DNA from: AC-32 sp963716865
GTDB lineage: Bacteria; Actinomycetota; Thermoleophilia; Gaiellales; Gaiellaceae
Length of the DNA stretch: 64,000 nt
Direction: 5' to 3'
Assembly (NCBI GenBank): GCA_963716865.1
Contig: CAVQUF010000005.1
Span: 372,001 to 436,000 of the forward strand
Part shown: positions 57,584-64,000 of the stretch, in pieces
How the letters are laid out: each line of letters opens with the position of its first letter
Numbering within the stretch: position 1 is the stretch's first letter
Position numbers and translations under genes: made by a program
Notes under the pieces: generated by a model
The model's input: only the letters and a program-made list of their open reading frames with translations
What the model was told of the DNA's origin: nothing
Databases searched by the model: none

Positions 57584-59937
57584 GTGAGCTGGAATGGCAC
57601 CGACGTGAGGATCACGCGGGGCTCGAAGAGGAGCAGCCGCTTCAGGTAGAGCGCTCGCTGGTTGTGCAGCAGGCGGTCGACGCCGCGCACGACGAGCTCG
57701 GGCATGACCACGACAGCGACCGCGTCCGGATCGGCGGTGATCTGCCTCAGGTAGGTAAGGAGCGGCTTGCCGACGTCCCGGTACGGCGCCTCGACCACCT
57801 CGAGGGGCAGGCCGACGGGGAACCGGCGCCAGTCCTGCTCGATCCGCCGCGCCTCCTCCTCGTTGAACGCGAACGACACGGCCCTCGTCTCCTTGAAGCC
57901 GAGCGAGCGTGCGTAGACGACCGCGCGAAGCGAGGCCGCGTGGACGTCGGCGACCGGCACGACGCACGTCGCGCGGCTCGGCTCCACGAAGTCGATGCCC
58001 GGCTCGTCGGCGAGTCGCGGGACGTCCGCCACGGCGACGCCGGGCTCGCGCAGGAGCCCGAGCTTCAGCCTGAACGTCGAGCGGCGCATGACCGCGGCCA
58101 GCAGGGACGGCGTCCGGAAGAGCTCGGGGATCACCACCGTCACGAAGCTGCTGTCGCCGTGAGGGAAGCGCCAGACGTACTCGAGCATCGCGTCGAGCGG
58201 CTCGTCCTCCTCGGTGAGCATCTCCAGGCGCGGGTTGCCGTCGGTCCAGCGAAAGAAGCGCGGGCCGATCCCCGGGTCGCTGCCCGGGTGCGGCACGTGG
58301 ACCGCCCGGAACGAGCCCCCGGAGATCGACCGCGCGTACCAGAGCGCCTCACGCGTTGCCGCATCCAGCCGCTCGACGTAGAGCACCACGGTGTTCTCGA
58401 CCTCGCGCCGGGCCAGAACCGCGTGCGCCTTCGCGCGAAGACGCCTCCCCACCGAGCGGTAATGCCTCCGCACGAAGTAGAAGGCGAGGATCATCAACGG
58501 GATCGCGATCATGACCATCCACGCGCCGGCCAGAAACTTCGTCACGATCACGATCACGGTCACCACGAACGTCGCAGCCGCGCCGACGCCGTTCACGACG
58601 GCGCTCCGGCGCCAGCCGGGTAGGTGGGTCCGCAGCCAGTAGCGGACCATTCCCATCTGCGCGAGCGTGAAGGCGGTGAAGACGCCGATCACGTAGAGAT
58701 GGATCAGCGAGTCGACGTTCGCCTCGAACGCCAGCACGAGCCCGGTCGCGGCAGCGGAGAGGACGAGGATCCCGTTCGAGTACGCGAGCCGGTCGCCGAG
58801 GTTGACGAACTGTCGCGGCAGGAAGCCGTCGCGGGCGAGCAGCGCCGCGAGTCGCGGGAAGCCCTGGTAGGAGGTGTTGGCGGCCAGCACGAGGATCGCC
58901 AGGGTGAACGCCTGGACGAGGTAGTAGACGAACGAGCCCGGCGAGCCGGCCGGAAACGAGCCGCGGGCGATCTGCGACAGGACGGAGGCCGTTCCGCTCG
59001 GCCGGGCATCCATCTCGACGGCCAGGTACGAGACGCCGAGGAAGAGGCTCACGGCCGCGCCGGCCATCAGGAACAGGGTCCGCGTCGCGTTCTTCGCCTG
59101 GGGATGCCGGAAGGCGGTGACCCCGTTCGAGATCGACTCCACTCCGGTGAGCGCCGCCGAGCCCGACGCGAACGCCTTCAGCACGACGAAGAGCGTCACG
59201 GCCCCCACACCCACGGGCAGAGGGTCGGGGACGACCGCCGTGGGGCACGTGCCCACGGTGCACTTGCCGATTCCGACCAGCAGGGTCGCGTACATCACCG
59301 CGAGGAACGCGTAGGTCGGAAACGCAAACGTCAGACCCGACTCGCGAACACCGCGCAGGTTCCCCACCGTGAGAATCACGATGCAGGCCACCGACAGAAG
59401 CACCTTGTGCGAAGCCAGCGAGGGAGCCGCCGACGTCAGGGCGAACACGCCCGCGGCGACCGACACGGCCACGGTGAGGATGTAGTCGGTCAGGAGCGCT
59501 GCGCCCGCCAGGAGCGCCGGGAACGTGCCGAGGTTCTCGCGCGCGAAGACGTACGAGCCGCCACTCGACTGGTAGGCCTTGATTCCCTGGCTGTACGAGA
59601 CCGCGACGATCAGGAGCAGCGCCGCGACGGCGATCGAGATCGGCAGCACGAGGTCGCGCCCGGCGAGCGAGGCTGCAACGAGCACCGCGAGGGCCGCCTC
59701 GGTCGCGTAGGCGACCGACGAGATCGGGTCCGACGAGAAGATCGGCAGCGCGATCCACTTCGGCACCAGCGTCTCCTCGAGCTCGCGGCTCGCGCGCGGT
59801 CGTCCGATCAGCCGCCTCTTCGTGCCCCCCAGCAGCTCCAGCACGGCCGCGGTGGCACCGCCCGCCGGTGGCGGGGGCGGGTCGAGATCGAGCTTGTCGG
59901 TGTCGGCTTCGCGCTCGCGCAGCTGGTCGCTCTTCAC
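57580..59937 (-). CDS. KimA-like potassium/proton symporter (APC superfamily)
   Basis: 785 residues. Twelve membrane helices (about 60-480) with LPIFSSDPISSVAYATEAAL, GIKAYQSSGGSYVFARENLG, LLTDYILTVAVSVAAG, LKAFASGSAALTGVESISNG and LAANTSYQGFPRLAALLARD closely follow B. subtilis KimA (YdaO). The C-terminal 300 residues form a soluble part of UspA-like character (VENTVVLYVERLDAATREAL). KimA imports K+ and is inhibited by c-di-AMP; that regulation here is inference. The GTG overlaps the Usp gene stop (GTGA). Confidence 0.82.
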   Translation of the reverse strand: MKSDQLREREADTDKLDLDPPPPPAGGATAAVLELLGGTKRRLIGRPRASRELEETLVPKWIALPIFSSDPISSVAYATEAALAVLVAASLAGRDLVLPISIAVAALLLIVAVSYSQGIKAYQSSGGSYVFARENLGTFPALLAGAALLTDYILTVAVSVAAGVFALTSAAPSLASHKVLLSVACIVILTVGNLRGVRESGLTFAFPTYAFLAVMYATLLVGIGKCTVGTCPTAVVPDPLPVGVGAVTLFVVLKAFASGSAALTGVESISNGVTAFRHPQAKNATRTLFLMAGAAVSLFLGVSYLAVEMDARPSGTASVLSQIARGSFPAGSPGSFVYYLVQAFTLAILVLAANTSYQGFPRLAALLARDGFLPRQFVNLGDRLAYSNGILVLSAAATGLVLAFEANVDSLIHLYVIGVFTAFTLAQMGMVRYWLRTHLPGWRRSAVVNGVGAAATFVVTVIVIVTKFLAGAWMVMIAIPLMILAFYFVRRHYRSVGRRLRAKAHAVLARREVENTVVLYVERLDAATREALWYARSISGGSFRAVHVPHPGSDPGIGPRFFRWTDGNPRLEMLTEEDEPLDAMLEYVWRFPHGDSSFVTVVIPELFRTPSLLAAVMRRSTFRLKLGLLREPGVAVADVPRLADEPGIDFVEPSRATCVVPVADVHAASLRAVVYARSLGFKETRAVSFAFNEEEARRIEQDWRRFPVGLPLEVVEAPYRDVGKPLLTYLRQITADPDAVAVVVMPELVVRGVDRLLHNQRALYLKRLLLFEPRVILTSVPFQLT

Positions 59938-60404
59938 CCAGAAAACGGTGGCGCGGCGACCATAACCCTGCACGGTGCGTGCTTGAGGACGAAGTCGACG
60001 GTCCGACCGAAGACCCTGCGGCGGCTTCTGCCGTTCTTCCGGGACGCGCGGAGCACGACGAGATCGGCCTGCGCCTCCGCCGCCTGGTCGACGATCGCCT
60101 CCCCGGCGAGCCTCGCCCGCACCATTCGCGTCCGAACGTTGACGCCGCGCAGGCTCCCGATCGCGCGAGCGTCTTCGAGCGTCCGCTTTCCGGCCGCCTC
60201 CTCCTCGAGCATGTGTGCGTCGAGCGGAAGCTGGGCGGGCATCTCGATCACGACGACCGCCGTGATCGTCGAGCCGTGGTCGTCGGCGAGCTCGGCAGCC
60301 ATCGACATCGCCGTCTCGGACTCCTCGTTCGCGACGAGCGGGACCACGATTCGCCGGTAGGCGAGCGCCCGCGGGCTCCAGGATCGGGCAGCGTGGGCGA
60401 CCAT
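59934..60404 (-). CDS. Universal stress protein (UspA fold)
   Basis: 156 residues. YRRIVVPLVANEESETAMSMAAELA, then AQADLVVLRASRKN and an APCRVMVAAP end. The ATP-binding G-x2-G-x9-G-S/T motif is altered (ASRKNGRSRRRVFGRTVDFVL), so nucleotide binding is uncertain. First gene of the permease operon. The ATG is 6 nt from TAGCGT (ACGCTA on plus, 60411-60416). Confidence 0.83.
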   Translation of the reverse strand: MVAHAARSWSPRALAYRRIVVPLVANEESETAMSMAAELADDHGSTITAVVVIEMPAQLPLDAHMLEEEAAGKRTLEDARAIGSLRGVNVRTRMVRARLAGEAIVDQAAEAQADLVVLRASRKNGRSRRRVFGRTVDFVLKHAPCRVMVAAPPFSG

Positions 60405-60499
60405 GCGCTCACGCTAGCCCTGCCTTCCTCAAGATCGCCTAAAGATTCTGCAGGCTCCCGTGTTAGCGTCACGTTCGGGCCTTCTGCCAGGCTCGCGAC

Positions 60500-60589
60500 A
60501 TGGATACCTCCGAACCGTCGCCCGCACCCGCAGCGACAGCCTCAGAACCCGGCCTCAACTTCTACCGGCCGCAGCGGCGCTTGCGCTGA
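60500..60589 (+). CDS. Possible 29-residue protein
   Basis: ATG to TGA frame coding a Pro/Ala/Ser-rich N-terminal half and a C-terminal LNFYRPQRRLR. A TAGCGT hexamer (60474-60479) lies 20 nt before it and a perfect hairpin (60594-60611) with TTT directly after, so it looks like a complete tiny transcription unit between the Usp and KdpE-like genes. No homologue is recalled. Confidence 0.3.
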   Translation: MDTSEPSPAPAATASEPGLNFYRPQRRLR

Positions 60590-60593
60590 TTCG

Positions 60594-60614
60594 ACGGTGA
60601 GTGCTCACCGTTTC
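60594..60614. terminator. Intrinsic terminator, probably bidirectional
   Basis: ACGGTGAG-TG-CTCACCGT is a perfect 8-bp stem followed by TTT. It lies between the end of the 29-residue frame and the stop of the convergent response regulator gene (60629). Confidence 0.5.
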
Positions 60615-60628
60615 GACGCACGCGCGTT

Positions 60629-61345
60629 TCACCTGCGCGGCCTGGATATCGACGTCGGCTGCTGCTGCGGATTCACCAGCCTGTACCCCGCCCCCGGCGT
60701 GGTCAGGAGGAACCGCGGGCGCGTCGGATCCGGCTCGATCTTCCGCCGGAGCTGTGACACGTAGACGTGCAGGTAGTGAGACTCCTCCCCGTAGGCCGGG
60801 CCCCACACTTCGCGCAGGATCGTGCGGTGGGTCAGGAGCTTGCCCTCGTGCTGCGCGAGGACGCGCAGCAGCTCGAACTCGTGCGGCGTCAACGACACGT
60901 ATTGCCCGGCCATCGTCACCGTCCGGTTCTCGACGTCGACCACCAGCTCCCCGATCTCGAGCACCGGCTCACCGGAGGGCCCCGCGCGCCGGAGGGCGGC
61001 GCGCAGTCGCGCCAGCAGCTCCTCGATGCCGAACGGCTTCTCGACGTAGTCGTCGGCCCCGGCGTCGAGCGCGGCCACCTTCTCGCGCTCGTCGCCGACG
61101 ACGGAGAGGAGGAGCACCGGCGCCGAGGTCCACTTCCGCAGCTCGCGGCAGACGTCGGTACCGCGGCCGTCGGGAAGGACCAGGTCGAGAATGACCGCGT
61201 CCGGGGGGTGCGCCGCCGCGGCGGCTGTCGCCGCCTCCGCGGTGGTCGCCGTCTCGACCTCGTACCCGGCTCCGCGCAGGTTCGTCCGCAGGGCGCGCAG
61301 GATCTGCGGCTCGTCGTCGACGACGAGGACCCGGGCCTTCTTCAT
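60629..61345 (-). CDS. KdpE-like response regulator
   Basis: 238 residues. Receiver with DDEPQILRALRTNLRGAGYEVETA, phospho-acceptor D54 (ILDLVLPDG) and YVEKPF; effector winged helix with LTPHEFELLRVLAQHEGKLLTHRTILREVWGP, where LTP-EFxLL-H-GK and HYLHVYVSQLRRKIEPDPTRP are typical of KdpE. ATG overlaps the kinase stop (ATGA). No kdpFABC in the window. Confidence 0.88.
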   Translation of the reverse strand: MKKARVLVVDDEPQILRALRTNLRGAGYEVETATTAEAATAAAAAHPPDAVILDLVLPDGRGTDVCRELRKWTSAPVLLLSVVGDEREKVAALDAGADDYVEKPFGIEELLARLRAALRRAGPSGEPVLEIGELVVDVENRTVTMAGQYVSLTPHEFELLRVLAQHEGKLLTHRTILREVWGPAYGEESHYLHVYVSQLRRKIEPDPTRPRFLLTTPGAGYRLVNPQQQPTSISRPRR

Positions 61346-62388
61346 CCCAGCAGCCGCGCAGGGTCGGCCGCAGCCGGCAGCGCCAGGACGAACGTCGCTC
61401 CCGACCCCGGCCTGGACTCGGCCCAGAGACGGCAGGCGTTCGCCTCCGCGAAGCCGCGGGCGATTGCCAGGCCCAGGCCGGTGCCACGCCCGCCGCCGTG
61501 CTCGAACGGCTCGAAGATCCGCTCGAGGTCGTCCTGGGCGACGCCTGGACCGCGGTCGCTGACCCGGATCCGGATCTCGTCGTCCGAGTGCTCGACCGTC
61601 ACCACGACCGGATCGGCCGGCGACGAGAGCCGCAATGCGTTCTCGAGCACGTTGACGAGTACGCGCTCGAGCTGAGCCGCGTCGACCCGGACCGGAGGCG
61701 TGCCGCTCGCGTCGACGATCGAGACACGCGCCGCGTCGGCGCCGAGCGCTTCCAGCGCCCGCGAGATGAGCTCGTCGATCGGCCACAGCTCCGGTTGGGG
61801 CCGGGCGGCTCCCGCCTCGAGACGCGACAGGTCGAGGAGATTCGAGACGAGACGCTCGAGCCGGGCGGTTTCGAGCCGAATCGTGTCGAGCAGCTCCGCG
61901 CGGTCCGCCTCGTCGAGGTGGACAGAGCCGCTGGCCAACCCGTCTCCCGCCGCGCGGATCGCGGTCAGCGGAGAGCGAAGGTCGTGGCTGACGGCGTGCA
62001 GGACGGCGGTCTTGACGGCGTCGCTTCGTCTGAGCGCCTCCGCCTCGACCGCAGCCATGGAGCGCCTTCGCGCAACCGCGGCGAGCTCGCTAACCACGAC
62101 GGCCGTCACCAGGTAGACCGCGAGCGCGACCCAGTTCTCCGAGTCGGTCATCGCCAGGGTGTGCAGGGGTGGCAGGAAGAAGAAGTTGAACGCGAGCATG
62201 CTCGCGACCGACACGACGATCGCGTAGCCGAGGCCGTACCAGACCGCGATCGGCAGAACGGCGAACACGTAGAGCCCGCCGAGGCTCAGGACCGGAGCGA
62301 CCTCCTTCAGGCCGAAGATGGCGCCGGTCACGATCGCGACCGCCGCGACGCTGACCGCCACGCGAATGAGGAATCGAGGCGCCTTCAC
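61342..62388 (-). CDS. KdpD-like sensor kinase lacking the N-terminal KdpD/Usp domains
   Basis: 348 residues: four membrane helices (about 8-100) of the DUF4118 type (LGGLYVFAVLPIAVWYGLGYA, VSVASMLAFNFFFLPPLHTL), then HisKA with H135 (HAVSHDLRSPLTAI) and HATPase (NVLENALRLSSPA, DRGPGVAQDDLERIFEPF, GTGLGLAIARGFAEAN). The cytoplasmic K+-sensing N-terminal parts of classic KdpD are absent; a separate Usp lies at 59934. The GTG at 62388 is preferred as it starts right before the first helix. Confidence 0.88.
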   Translation of the reverse strand: MKAPRFLIRVAVSVAAVAIVTGAIFGLKEVAPVLSLGGLYVFAVLPIAVWYGLGYAIVVSVASMLAFNFFFLPPLHTLAMTDSENWVALAVYLVTAVVVSELAAVARRRSMAAVEAEALRRSDAVKTAVLHAVSHDLRSPLTAIRAAGDGLASGSVHLDEADRAELLDTIRLETARLERLVSNLLDLSRLEAGAARPQPELWPIDELISRALEALGADAARVSIVDASGTPPVRVDAAQLERVLVNVLENALRLSSPADPVVVTVEHSDDEIRIRVSDRGPGVAQDDLERIFEPFEHGGGRGTGLGLAIARGFAEANACRLWAESRPGSGATFVLALPAAADPARLLG

Positions 62389-62465
62389 GACGCAGGTGTA
62401 CCACCGGCCCCTCGGTCTCGTCCAGCTCGCGGTCCCTCGGTCCTCGCGCTTGCGATCATGGGAGC

Positions 62466-63878
62466 GTGAGCTCCCATCCCGAGCCACTCGGACTCGTCCA
62501 CGGCCGTGGAGCCGACGTCCGCGCGGCCGCGCAGGGGTGGCCGGTCGGCCTGCTCGCGTGCGCCGCCCTCGTGGCCGCGGTCACCGGCGCATCGCGCTCC
62601 TCGAGAAGCAGGTTCCGGTGCTGGGGCTGAGCGTCCTCTATCTGTTCGCCGTTCTCCCGGTTGCGTCGTGTGGGGTCTTCCGGCTCGCGATTCGCGTCTC
62701 GGTCGCGAGCATGCTCTCGTTCAACTTCTTCTTCCTGCGAGCCGACGCACACGCTCACGCTGCAGGATTCGAGCAACTGGTTCGCGCTCGGTGTCTTCGT
62801 GATCACGTCGGTCGTCGTCAGCGACCTTGCCGCGCGCTCCCGCCGCCGGGCGATCGAGTCGACGCTGCTCGCCGAGATCGCGGGGCTGCTGCTCGAGCAC
62901 GGCGAGGTGAGCGGCGAGCTCGAGCGCATCGCGGAGGAGTCCGCCCGCGCGCTCCGCGTCGAGCACGTGCGGATCCTTCCCGGCGAGGACGCCCCTGTCG
63001 CTGCGGGAGCCGACTCCGACGCGCTGCTCGCAGGCGGGCGCCGCGTCGGCACGATCTACCTCGAAGGCCCGCGGCCGGGAAGCGCGTCGGCCCGGAGGCG
63101 GCTCCTCCCCGCGCTCTCGTCCCTGCTGGGAGTCGCGATCGACCGCGAGCGCCTGGCCCGGGAGGCGCTCGAGGCGGAAGCACTGCGCCGGAGCGACGCG
63201 ATGAAGACGGCCGTCCTCCGCGCGGTGAGCCACGATCTACGCTCGCCGCTGATGGCGATCCTGACCGCCGCCGGAGCACTCGCACGCGACGATCTCGAAG
63301 CTCGACCCGAAGGACGAGCAAGGACCTCGTCAAGACGATCGTCGGCGAAGGACGAGCGTCTCGACCGGCTGATCAGCAACCTGCTCGACCTGTCCCGGCT
63401 CGAGGCCGGCGCGCTGCGGCCCGAGCCGGACGTCTGGGCCGTGGACGACCTGATCGTGCAGGCGCTCCGGAGCACGGGCGAGTCGGGTCGGCGAATCGAC
63501 GTCGAGCTCCCGGAGGAGTCGATCGCGGTCCGGGTCGACGCGGTGCAGATCGAGCGCGTGCTCGTGAATCTGCTCGAGAACGCGCTCAAGTACTCGCCCG
63601 AGGCTGAGCCCGTACGCGTCCAGGTCACGCATACCCCGACTCGCGCCCTGATTCGGATCGTCGATCGGGGCCCGGGGATCCCGCCGCGCGATCGAGAGCG
63701 CATCTTCGAGCCCTTCCAGCGCAGCGCCGGCGATGGGCGTGGCGCAGGGCTCGGGCTGGCGATCGCCCGTGGGTTCGCCGAAGCCAACGGCGCGCAGGTC
63801 TGGGCCGAGTCTCGGCCCGGTCAGGGCGCGACGTTCGTACTCGCGCTGCCGGCGCCGGAGACGGCGGCAGAAGCGTGA
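62466..63878 (+). pseudogene. KdpD-like sensor kinase with multiple frameshifts
   Basis: A paralogue of the kinase at 61342 on the other strand, with an extra GAF domain between the membrane part and HisKA. Reading frame changes several times. A GTG at 62466 opens the first helix (WPVGLLACAALVAAVTG); the next frame has IALLEKQVPVLGLSVLYLFA; VVWGLP is in a third frame; VSVASMLSFNFFFL returns to the second and PTHTLTLQDSSNWFALGV to the first. Inferred single-base losses lie near 62590 and 62665, and gains near 62682, 62739, 63298, 63320 and 63348. The last three are each an extra A and together restore the frame. HisKA (AVSHDLRSPLMAI) and HATPase motifs are intact. Either decay or sequence error. 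Confidence 0.75.
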
Positions 63879-64000
63879 GCGCAGCTCGCATCCTCGTGGT
63901 GGACGACGAGAGGCAGATTCTCCACGCTCTGCGCACGAGCCTGCGGGGGGCCGGGTTCGACGTGGAGACGGCCGAGACCGCCGAGACCGCCCTGGCGGCC
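63875..64000 (+). CDS. KdpE-like response regulator, N-terminal part
   Basis: The first 42 residues before the window ends: ARILVVDDERQILHALRTSL matches the receiver start (acidic pair DDE) and resembles the regulator at 60629 closely. The GTG overlaps the stop of the frameshifted kinase (GTGA), so the pair is the second KdpDE-like system, transcribed divergently from the first. Confidence 0.85.
   Translation, partial: MSAARILVVDDERQILHALRTSLRGAGFDVETAETAETALAA

Noticed and set aside
1..64000. tRNA, rRNA, CRISPR, transposase, integrase or prophage genes
   Set aside because: I looked for T-loop motifs, repeat-spacer arrays and typical protein motifs on both strands and found none I could support; a covariance-model scan would be needed to exclude small RNAs.

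Overview
The window is about 70% GC, densely coded, and rich in GTG and TTG starts and ATGA/GTGA stop-start overlaps. It comes from a high-GC actinobacterium. Several features fit a deep-branching lineage such as Thermoleophilia (Gaiellales/Solirubrobacterales): a dcw cluster without ftsA, a fused PafB-PafC regulator, an actinobacterial decaprenyl-phosphate phosphoribosyltransferase homologue, HTH_42 and DUF1003 proteins, and small secreted proteins. This placement is an inference from gene content; no rRNA or tRNA gene was recognised.

Layout. 1-2.2 kb: a truncated membrane protein, then a DNA-glycosylase-like winged-helix protein next to endonuclease IV. 2.2-4.5 kb: a Cys-rich orphan, a HAD phosphatase and a Ca2+/H+ exchanger. 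4.5-9.9 kb: the glycine cleavage operon gcvT-gcvH-gcvPA-gcvPB ending in a threonine aldolase. 9.9-24.6 kb: a complete division and cell-wall cluster on the minus strand, read mraZ-rsmH-ftsL-ftsI-murE-murF-mraY-murD-ftsW-murG-murC-murB-ftsQ-ftsZ. It has a MraZ operator at its head and internal promoters before murE and ftsZ. 24.7-29 kb: an ECF sigma factor coupled to an alkyltransferase, DUF1003, a divergent pair of peptidoglycan enzymes, and a tiny secreted protein coupled to a beta-propeller lipoprotein. 29-33.2 kb: an orphan response regulator with a dead receiver, a UbiB-like kinase and membrane/lipid genes. 32.5-39 kb: a minus-strand run queA-tgt-yajC-secDF-phasin-plsC. 39-44 kb: flippase-like and UbiA-family membrane proteins and an OmpR-type two-component system. 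44-49 kb: 3-hydroxyacyl-CoA dehydrogenase, thiolase, a hydrolase-cyclase fusion and an aldehyde dehydrogenase. 49-53.8 kb: two zinc-ribbon genes, a gene with a Cys/His tail motif, PafBC and a small conserved protein. 53.8-57.6 kb: a GAF histidine kinase, QueG and a zinc-free oxidoreductase. 57.6-64 kb: a potassium-themed block with a KimA-like permease, a universal stress protein and two divergent KdpDE-like two-component pairs. The plus-strand kinase of the second pair carries a cluster of frameshifts.

Two themes recur across the window. First, many genes have a TAnnnT-like hexamer only 6-10 nt before the start codon and no Shine-Dalgarno, which suggests leaderless or near-leaderless transcripts. 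Several divergent pairs appear to share overlapping -10 boxes (about 3457, 39090, 56612, possibly 26890). Second, intergenic spaces carry dispersed elements: a twin-hairpin repeat (25701, 40433, 50529; a look-alike at 45024) and a 17-bp sequence (21068, 38077). I found no CRISPR array, prophage, transposase or recognisable defence system. The most interesting items are the sigma-alkyltransferase pair, the secreted-peptide/lipoprotein unit with its direct repeats, the twin-hairpin repeats and the promoter architecture.
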